This document shows positions 6,887 to 11,939 of a stretch of 11,939 nucleotides of DNA, piece by piece. The stretch's first letter is position 1. Every line of letters begins with the position of its first letter. Below the pieces are notes generated by a model, which was given only the letters and a program-made list of their open reading frames with translations, was not told the origin of the DNA and searched no databases. The DNA is from Candidatus Woesearchaeota archaeon (GTDB lineage Archaea; Nanobdellota; Nanobdellia; Woesearchaeales; GW2011-AR4), in NCBI GenBank assembly GCA_016181325.1, contig JACOZO010000106.1:1-11939 (forward strand). Reading direction: 5' to 3'. A program made the position numbers and the translations under genes.

Positions 6887-7204
6887 TTAGTAATATATCC
6901 ATCCCTTTTCCAGCACATTGTATGTTATCAGCGAGCTTGCCACGAACAAGAGCAGGACGAGCTGCCTGCTTGCATCATACGCGCCTATTACATAGCCTAT
7001 GATAAACCCTATTATTATCAGTATGTAGGGAAATCTGACTTTGTTTTTCCTCTCAAAGATGATCTTGCCAGCAGCCACGCCTGCCGCCGTTATTGTCATA
7101 TAGCTGACAATGTTCGAGCGCACGACCACGGCCATTACTATGCCAAGCAGCATTATCAATATGAAGAAAATCTCCATCCAGTTCTCGAAATAGCTGCGTG
7201 CCAT
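6887..7204 (-). CDS. Four-helix membrane protein, function unknown
   Basis: This 105-residue hydrophobic protein starts MARSYFENWMEIF and has likely membrane helices at about 9-28, 31-49, 59-76 and 80-98. A short basic loop between helices 2 and 3 (ERKNKVRF) should face the cytoplasm by the positive-inside rule. I recognise no family. It is the middle gene of an operon: the site-2-protease-like gene ends one base before its ATG (TAA-C-ATG), and it ends one base before the lipoprotein ATG. This spacing selects the ATG at 7204 over the in-frame ATG at 7237, which would overlap the previous gene. Sandwiched between two envelope proteins, it may be a membrane partner of one or both (inference). 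Confidence 0.8.
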   Translation of the reverse strand: MARSYFENWMEIFFILIMLLGIVMAVVVRSNIVSYMTITAAGVAAGKIIFERKNKVRFPYILIIIGFIIGYVIGAYDASRQLVLLLFVASSLITYNVLEKGWIYY

Positions 7205-7205
7205 G

Positions 7206-7964
7206 TTACTTTGGTCCCTGCCACACCTTGTTTTCAAATGTTATGTAATAAGCCAGCCATAAAAGGACTGCAATCATGAATGAGCCTATAAGTGCCAGCA
7301 GTATGTTTATGTCAATTATGAGCAGTATTGCAGATGCAACTACAAAAGGCAGGAAGAACGCATACATCATCCTGCTGCCAAAGTATATCTTGCTGCCGTC
7401 TATGGGTGGTATCGGAAGCATGCTTGTGATTATATAGACCACATTGAATAATATGGCTTTTTCCAGCAGGGGCGTCGGAGCAAATACATGGATTATTTTC
7501 AGTATTATAACAAGGCTTATAGATGCCAGCGGCCCTGCCAGAGCAACCATTGCCTGGCCAATCTGGTTTATGCCGTACCTGAAGAATCCGAGCCTGTGCC
7601 CCGCCATGTGGTGCAGCACAAAATGGCTTGGCAGTATGATCCATATGTTGCCGTTTGTCACAAACGTTACCAATAATGTGGTTATAAGCCCTGATGGCAG
7701 CACTTTGTACTCTATCCTGTAGCCGATCAAAAGCCCCACAATCCTCTGGCCGGCGTCATGCACCATTATGGACAGCGCCGCAATCAGTATTGCATTGAAG
7801 AAATTGAAAAGCCCTGCCGATGCGTCAAACTTCTCAACGCCCCAGTCCTTGAATGATATTATAAATGCGATCACAATTATTGATGATACCAGGCCTACCA
7901 ATTCCGAATTCGTGAAGGCATAGTACCTTCTTACCTTGTCCTTCAGGTCTATGATTTCTCCCAT
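7206..7964 (-). CDS. Site-2-protease-like membrane protein (M50) with degenerate HExxH
   Basis: This 252-residue polytopic protein has about six hydrophobic segments and the layout of an M50/S2P intramembrane metalloprotease. The segment that should carry HExxH reads VHDAGQR (H69, D70, Q73), so the catalytic Glu is Asp and the second zinc-binding His is Gln. The other family hallmarks remain: ALAGPLAS at about 141-148 and LPIPPIDG at about 183-190, with the third ligand D189. Four histidines cluster in the loop between (SHFVLHHMAGHR, H114, H118, H119, H123). It may be an inactive homologue acting as an adaptor, or use an altered metal site. The first codon of the longer frame is TTG at 7967; the ATG at 7964 is preferred and has a TATA box at the right distance. 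It is the first gene of the three-gene operon running leftward. Confidence 0.85.
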   Translation of the reverse strand: MGEIIDLKDKVRRYYAFTNSELVGLVSSIIVIAFIISFKDWGVEKFDASAGLFNFFNAILIAALSIMVHDAGQRIVGLLIGYRIEYKVLPSGLITTLLVTFVTNGNIWIILPSHFVLHHMAGHRLGFFRYGINQIGQAMVALAGPLASISLVIILKIIHVFAPTPLLEKAILFNVVYIITSMLPIPPIDGSKIYFGSRMMYAFFLPFVVASAILLIIDINILLALIGSFMIAVLLWLAYYITFENKVWQGPK

Positions 7965-7987
7965 CAAGGCCCATTTTTGATTGCAGT

Positions 7988-7997
7988 TTATTTAAAT
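7988..7997 (-). promoter_or_regulatory. TATA box of the S2P-like operon
   Basis: The minus strand reads ATTTAAATAA at 24-33 bases before the ATG at 7964, consistent with a leaderless start of the three-gene operon. A perfect 12-bp dyad (8001-8047) begins immediately upstream of it, where a BRE and activator or repressor sites would lie. The box is nearly symmetric and could also fire rightward into the hairpin region. Confidence 0.5.
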
Positions 7998-8000
7998 ATG

Positions 8001-8047
8001 TCGGAAATCGCCAAACCTGTTAATCTTGATAAATAGGCGATTTCCGA
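8001..8047. repeat. Hairpin element, copy 1 (perfect 12-bp dyad)
   Basis: Arms TCGGAAATCGCC (8001-8012) and GGCGATTTCCGA (8036-8047) are perfectly complementary, with a 23-base loop ending in TTGATAAATA. The element lies directly upstream of the S2P-operon TATA box. It shares 35 of 47 aligned bases with a second copy 97 bp away. It could be an operator pair, an RNA element or a small mobile repeat. Confidence 0.8.
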
Positions 8048-8097
8048 TCATGATCAAAAATTTCCTCATGAATACACCAATTGAAATTTTTTACATG

Positions 8098-8144
8098 TCG
8101 GAAATATCCAATATAGTAAGTATTGATAAATCGGAGATTTTCGA
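8098..8144. repeat. Hairpin element, copy 2 (imperfect dyad)
   Basis: Arms TCGGAAATATCC (8098-8109) and GGAGATTTTCGA (8133-8144) pair in ten Watson-Crick positions plus one G.T, with one A.G mismatch and a 23-base loop of the same length as in copy 1, again with TTGATAAAT near its 3' end. Compared with copy 1 one stem pair has changed on both sides (G:C to T:A), preserving pairing. Both copies are preceded by ATG at the same offset. Confidence 0.75.
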
Positions 8145-8169
8145 GCACGCATGCCTCTTAAATTATGCA

Positions 8170-8211
8170 CGAAAATAGAAAACTCTGGATGGACGAAGCG
8201 GAATCCAGAGT
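8170..8211 (-). terminator. Stem-loop with T-rich tail after the surface-protein gene
   Basis: On the minus strand, 31 bp after the stop at 8242, a perfect 9-bp stem (ACTCTGGAT with ATCCAGAGT, 8203-8211 and 8182-8190) encloses a 12-base loop and is followed by GTTTTCTATTTT. This resembles an intrinsic terminator or 3'-end element for the large gene. Archaeal termination relies mainly on T-runs, so the hairpin may instead protect the mRNA end. Confidence 0.55.
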
Positions 8212-8241
8212 GGTCGGATTTTCATGATTTATAGAATCAAG

Positions 8242-11200
8242 CTACCTGTCGCTTTCAAAGTACATATAATCCACTCGGATATTGTCAGCTGTGCCATCAA
8301 GGCTTTCAACCCATGGGCCTATCCATGCAGCGCTGTTTGTCACTGGAATATTTGTTGATATATTTGCAACCTGCGTATTGTTGATGTAGAATACTGCAAA
8401 TTGGCCCGAGTTGGGCGAAATTGTGAACGTGGCATAGCCGGAGCTTATCGGCCCTATCCCTGTATTGACCATCGTGCAGATTCCGGACATGCACGCAGTG
8501 GCAAACCAGTTACCATTGTTGCTCATATTAAAGAACAGGCCGCTATTTGCAGTCTGAAGGTTTTGCGATGTGGTTGTATTCAGCATTCCAACAGCAGTCC
8601 TATGCCCTGTTGTGGCTACCTGCTTCATTCTTATCTCAAATCTCCTTGCTTTGGAAACGTTGTACAATCCTGTTGTGGTTGTTGTAGTTGCGCCGAAAGA
8701 AACGCCGGCATCCCTCCCTGTTTGCGCATTTGTGGCAAAATTATGCACCCCTATAACGCCTGCGTCATTTATGTTTGACGTTTCCGTGCCAAGCTGCCCA
8801 TAATCTCCGGTCGTAATGCTTGCAAAATCCTCATAGACAACAAGAACTTGATCCGGGTCCAGCACGCTATGGAAATCCGCCGAAACGTCCCCCGATACGA
8901 CAATATCCCGGAAACTGCCCTTGTCAAAATTTGCGTCCGTGCCGTTTGACAGTGCATTTTTCAGGCTGGTTGTTCTTACAATTGTGCTGTTGTCAAGGGC
9001 TGCGCTGTCGTTATTGGCAAAATCCCATGAATCTGCCGTAGTTTCATATTGCTTTAAATCGCTGACCTGGGATTCTTTTATTGCTATTGGAGAACATGTC
9101 ACATCCCCTTCCTCATTAAAGCCCGTAATCGTCGAGTTGCTGCCGCAATCATTCAAATCAAAGAAGTTGCTGCCGTCGCTATCCCGAATCCTGATTGTTT
9201 TGAGAGTCTCTGTGATAATTGACAGGCTTTCAACAGCCCCTGCAATAAATGCGCCGGCCCATCTCTTGACAGCGCTGCCCAGGAAATAGGTGTTAGTGAC
9301 TGTTGGAAGCAAACTGGCGCTGAATTCTGAAACGGCACCGGGGCTGCTAACGGTAAAATAGTGTATGGCAGATACGCTGTTTGTGTTTGCCGCATTATCC
9401 CGGCATTTGTAGTAAATTGTGTAATTTGTTTCGTCAACCACTGTCAGATTGAAATGGAAATTCCTGCTGTCAGTCGTGTTCATTCTTATGCCGTCGCTTA
9501 TCCCGAAACCGGGATCAGACAAATTCAGATAGCACTCAGCATCCTCATCGGTGCTTATATTGAGCCATGTCCAGCCTGTCCCTGATGATAATGAAGTCGA
9601 GTTCGCAGGATAAGCTATTGTTATTGCCGGAGGGGAAGTGTCAATACCTTCAATAATCAGGGGTTTTGTCTGTGTGCCTACCATTCCCTGATAGGTCAGA
9701 TTCACAGTAACATTATAAGTTCCGGGTGTGGATAAAGAAGTTATCGTGACATTATAGTTTCCGGCTGAATCTGTTTTTGGCGGGGAATCGATAACCGGCG
9801 TGACATTCTGCAAGTATGGCGTTAAAGGGCTGTCATTCGTTTCCAAGTAGGCTATGTACTGAAAATACCTATTCTTGGGCGCTGGAATCAAAGAATCCTG
9901 TACGGTAAAATAGCTTAAGCTTGTGTTGTCCTGTCCGACCCAGTCTCCCCAGCTGCTGTTGTCATCATCTGATCTAACTTGGAATTTTATACTTGTTTGA
10001 GGTTCACCGGCATAATTCCAGTTTAATCTGACCCAGTTCACGCTTGTGTTTGCATCAAATATCCTTGAAGTAAAGTTTCCTGATGAGTAATAACCTGGTC
10101 CAATCCTAATCTTTCCCGCGTATCCTGTTGTTCCAGATGCGCCTGCAGCTCCGTCTCCTGCCCAGTCAGGGCCTATTCCTCCTGACCCTCCATTACCCCC
10201 GCCTCCACCACTAGCTGTGACATTTCCCCCCATATTTATTGCACTACTGGAAATAAAAATGCTCCCTCCACTGCCTCCATAACCTCCATTACCACCTCCA
10301 CCTCCACCTGCAGTATAGTAATTTTGAGAGACTCCATCTTCTCCGTTTCCACCATCTCCGCCATCTCCACCGGAAGCTCCATTTGATTCTATATTCCCAA
10401 GAATATCAATTGATTGCCCATATACCATTATGATTCCGCCGCCGCTTCCCCCTGTTAATCCGCCGGATCCATCAACACCACCGCTTCCTGCAGCTCCAAA
10501 ATCTCCATCTGCTTCTCCCCCTTTTCCTCCATCTGCAACTCCATCTAAATCAAAAGCGCCTCCCCCTCCGCCGCCGGCACCAGAGCTTGATCCTCCTCCA
10601 AGAGTTATCCTAGTAAAGTCATCTGTGGTATTTACAGGTAATGAATCAAAAGCTCTTCCTCCGCCTCCGCCGCCAGCAGCTCTATATGCTGCGCCTCCGC
10701 CACCACCTCCATAATATCCTGTTGTACTTCCTCCCCCTCCCCCATTTCTTCCAGATATAGAACACCCACTACCTCCTGTTGAGCCAGATGCATCACCTGT
10801 TGCACCTCCACAATCGCTATAACCATTAGCTCCTCCACCCCCTCCTCCAGCCCCATTGGCTCCGCCACCACCTCCGCCTCCATTTTGTCTGCTTGCCCCA
10901 GCTCCTCCAGCTCCTCCAATGCCTCCTCTATCTGCACTTCCACCATTCCCTCCTGTATTTCCACAACTCGTTCCAGAAGGTATACCTCCCCCTCCTCCGC
11001 CACCTGCAACTCCTGTTCCTGTACCTCCATCGGATCCGCAACCTCCTCCACTACCCCCACTTGGACCTCCACCAGCGCCTCCAGAGCCTGCAGTTGCAAG
11101 TCCACCATCTCCAGACCCTCCGCCACCACCACCGCTTCCCCCTCCTATTTTGGGACTTCCATAATATGTTTCAGGCATTCCTGTTCCTGTAACTCCGCCT

Positions 11201-11939
11201 CTAAATCCTGTTTGGCTTGCGTTTATTGCGCCTGTCGTGTTTATTGTGACGTCTCCGTTTGCCCTAAAGATTATTATCCCTCCCCTGTAGCCGTCCCACA
11301 TCTTTGCTGCGATGCTTGCGCCGTTCCATACATTAACATTAGCGTAATTCTTAACGCTGACTATCTGAGTAACATTTGAAAGCGTAGTGTTAAACACGCC
11401 TGAATAGTAAGTCTTTTTGAGGGGCTTTGAGAGTGATATCATTGTTTCATTCGTGATGGCAATTCCTTTAATAAATTCATACTGGCCAACAATTGAAGTA
11501 TCGTTTGCCTGCATCTGGATTACTAATAGTTCATTATCATTACTGAACTGAGAAGCATTGGAGACATAAATAGTTGTAGCACCGGCATCAAGCTTGATTG
11601 AAGTTACATAATCATAATTATTTATTATCGTGTTTAGGGAAGTCACATTAAGGTTCCCATCAGAGCCGTCCCCAAAGTCATAATCTAAGGTAACATTCCC
11701 TCCATCAGTTCTTGTTTGATTATATACTCCCATATCAAAATCAGCGCTGTTATCATCGGTAAAACCTGATAAGTCTGCCCCATCCAATATTACTTGTAAG
11801 ACATTGTCCAGCCATACTTCAAAAGGAGTGCCATTCAGGTTGGTGCCATTTGTTAAGCCAATATGCCCTGAAACATCAAAGGGGGTTGAAGGGGCAACTG
11901 TTGACGGAGTCAATACCTCTGATATGGAAATATTCTCCA
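8242..11939 (-). CDS. Giant glycine-rich surface protein / adhesin with lectin-like C-terminus (5' end outside window)
   Basis: The frame stays open to the window edge, so the start and any signal peptide are missing; 1,231 residues are visible. Reading leftward from 11939 there is a mixed beta region (to about 11200), a glycine-rich region (about 11200-10100), and a segment with NWVRLNWNY and KFQVRSDDD (about 10098-9799). An Ig-like domain follows (about 9645-9346, starting DTSPPAITIAYPANST, with cysteines in DAECYLNLS and YYKCRDNAA), then a short LGSAVKRWAGAF motif (about 9285-9245) like the LGSxxxRW units of tail fibres and stalk proteins. A beta-rich domain of about 200 residues ends the protein (about 8850-8245, starting VLVVYEDFAS, later SGLFFNMSNNGNW), resembling LamG/concanavalin-type lectin folds. 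More than 30 N-x-S/T sequons indicate an exported, glycosylated protein. Attachment to other cells or surfaces is inferred. There is no C-terminal membrane anchor, so anchoring must be N-terminal or by assembly. Confidence 0.88.
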   Translation of the reverse strand, partial: ENISISEVLTPSTVAPSTPFDVSGHIGLTNGTNLNGTPFEVWLDNVLQVILDGADLSGFTDDNSADFDMGVYNQTRTDGGNVTLDYDFGDGSDGNLNVTSLNTIINNYDYVTSIKLDAGATTIYVSNASQFSNDNELLVIQMQANDTSIVGQYEFIKGIAITNETMISLSKPLKKTYYSGVFNTTLSNVTQIVSVKNYANVNVWNGASIAAKMWDGYRGGIIIFRANGDVTINTTGAINASQTGFRGGVTGTGMPETYYGSPKIGGGSGGGGGGSGDGGLATAGSGGAGGGPSGGSGGGCGSDGGTGTGVAGGGGGGGIPSGTSCGNTGGNGGSADRGGIGGAGGAGASRQNGGGGGGGANGAGGGGGGANGYSDCGGATGDASGSTGGSGCSISGRNGGGGGSTTGYYGGGGGGAAYRAAGGGGGGRAFDSLPVNTTDDFTRITLGGGSSSGAGGGGGGAFDLDGVADGGKGGEADGDFGAAGSGGVDGSGGLTGGSGGGIIMVYGQSIDILGNIESNGASGGDGGDGGNGEDGVSQNYYTAGGGGGGNGGYGGSGGSIFISSSAINMGGNVTASGGGGGNGGSGGIGPDWAGDGAAGASGTTGYAGKIRIGPGYYSSGNFTSRIFDANTSVNWVRLNWNYAGEPQTSIKFQVRSDDDNSSWGDWVGQDNTSLSYFTVQDSLIPAPKNRYFQYIAYLETNDSPLTPYLQNVTPVIDSPPKTDSAGNYNVTITSLSTPGTYNVTVNLTYQGMVGTQTKPLIIEGIDTSPPAITIAYPANSTSLSSGTGWTWLNISTDEDAECYLNLSDPGFGISDGIRMNTTDSRNFHFNLTVVDETNYTIYYKCRDNAANTNSVSAIHYFTVSSPGAVSEFSASLLPTVTNTYFLGSAVKRWAGAFIAGAVESLSIITETLKTIRIRDSDGSNFFDLNDCGSNSTITGFNEEGDVTCSPIAIKESQVSDLKQYETTADSWDFANNDSAALDNSTIVRTTSLKNALSNGTDANFDKGSFRDIVVSGDVSADFHSVLDPDQVLVVYEDFASITTGDYGQLGTETSNINDAGVIGVHNFATNAQTGRDAGVSFGATTTTTTGLYNVSKARRFEIRMKQVATTGHRTAVGMLNTTTSQNLQTANSGLFFNMSNNGNWFATACMSGICTMVNTGIGPISSGYATFTISPNSGQFAVFYINNTQVANISTNIPVTNSAAWIGPWVESLDGTADNIRVDYMYFESDR
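10100..11200 (-). repeat. Glycine-rich low-complexity coding region
   Basis: About 370 codons encode runs of GGGGGG broken by small or polar residues (for example GGGSGGGGGGSG), with four cysteines in the first half (GGGCGS, GTSCGN, SDCGGA, GSGCSI). Glycine is written mostly GGA and GGT, giving a CCT/CCA-rich plus strand. The region is punctuated by hydrophobic beta units, with a related unit at its upstream edge. Polyglycine-type folds are plausible. Repeat slippage could make its length vary between strains. Confidence 0.85.

Noticed and set aside
6886..6918. Upstream ATG (6918) for the lipoprotein gene, and likewise 7237 for the four-helix protein
   Set aside because: Both would overlap the preceding gene and push the signal peptide or first helix inward. 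The later ATGs lie one base after the preceding stop and start directly with the signal or membrane segment.
8046..8055. Palindrome GATCATGATC beside hairpin copy 1
   Set aside because: A 10-bp palindrome is easily found by chance in A/T-rich intergenic DNA, and it is not repeated at copy 2.
8001..8144. CRISPR array from the two 47-bp repeats
   Set aside because: There are only two copies, the internal loops diverge, the 50-bp gap is a single unit, and there are no cas genes. The elements are hairpins rather than direct repeats with spacers.
10430..11164. Proline-rich open frames on the plus strand (10430-10714, 10856-11164) and an alternative glutamate/valine-rich minus frame (10632-11132)
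   Set aside because: They are antisense or shifted readings of the GGN repeat codons (CCN on the other strand). They have no start context and only simple composition.

Overview
This looks like archaeal DNA, most likely from a small-genome DPANN-type archaeon (Woesearchaeota/Pacearchaeota-like). That placement is an inference from gene content and style, not from a marker gene. The evidence is a full-length archaeal Hef helicase-nuclease, an AbrB-type VapB with a PIN-type VapC, and an HtpX protease. In addition, seven transcription units carry a TATA-like box, usually about 25-30 bp before the chosen ATG and mostly without a Shine-Dalgarno site, which points to leaderless mRNAs.

Left part (1-2535). 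htpX reads rightward. It meets head-on, with about 10 bp between them, a leftward gene for an unrecognised membrane protein with six cysteines in its large loop. Next comes a leftward vapB-vapC toxin-antitoxin pair separated by one base.

AT-rich insert-like segment (about 2536-3640). It holds a rightward winged-helix regulator that appears to lose its tail to a one-base deletion in an A run, two micro-ORFs behind it (50 and 24 codons), and a leftward AT-rich gene for a small two-helix membrane protein with a charged tail.

Middle (3637-7964). All genes read leftward. Hef starts best at 5856 and has an ERCC4 nuclease motif in which the usual E-R-K reads E-F-K. Upstream of it is a tight three-gene operon with single-base gaps. 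Its members are a site-2-protease-like membrane protein whose HExxH has become HDAGQ, a four-helix membrane protein, and a lipoprotein with a cupredoxin-like domain that has no His, Cys or Met. All three are membrane or envelope proteins, and two look like catalytically or metal-dead versions of known folds, so this is the best candidate here for an undescribed envelope module.

Right part (7965-11939). A 277-bp intergenic region carries two diverged copies of a 47-bp hairpin element with a compensatory base change, and a separate terminator-like hairpin. It is followed by the 3' three-quarters or so (the true fraction is unknown) of a very large leftward gene that runs off the window edge. 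The product is an exported, heavily N-glycosylatable surface protein with an approximately 370-residue glycine-rich region, Ig/fibronectin-like segments, an LGSxxKRW motif of the kind seen in tail-fibre and adhesin stalks, and a C-terminal lectin-like beta domain. It is probably an attachment fibre or adhesin.
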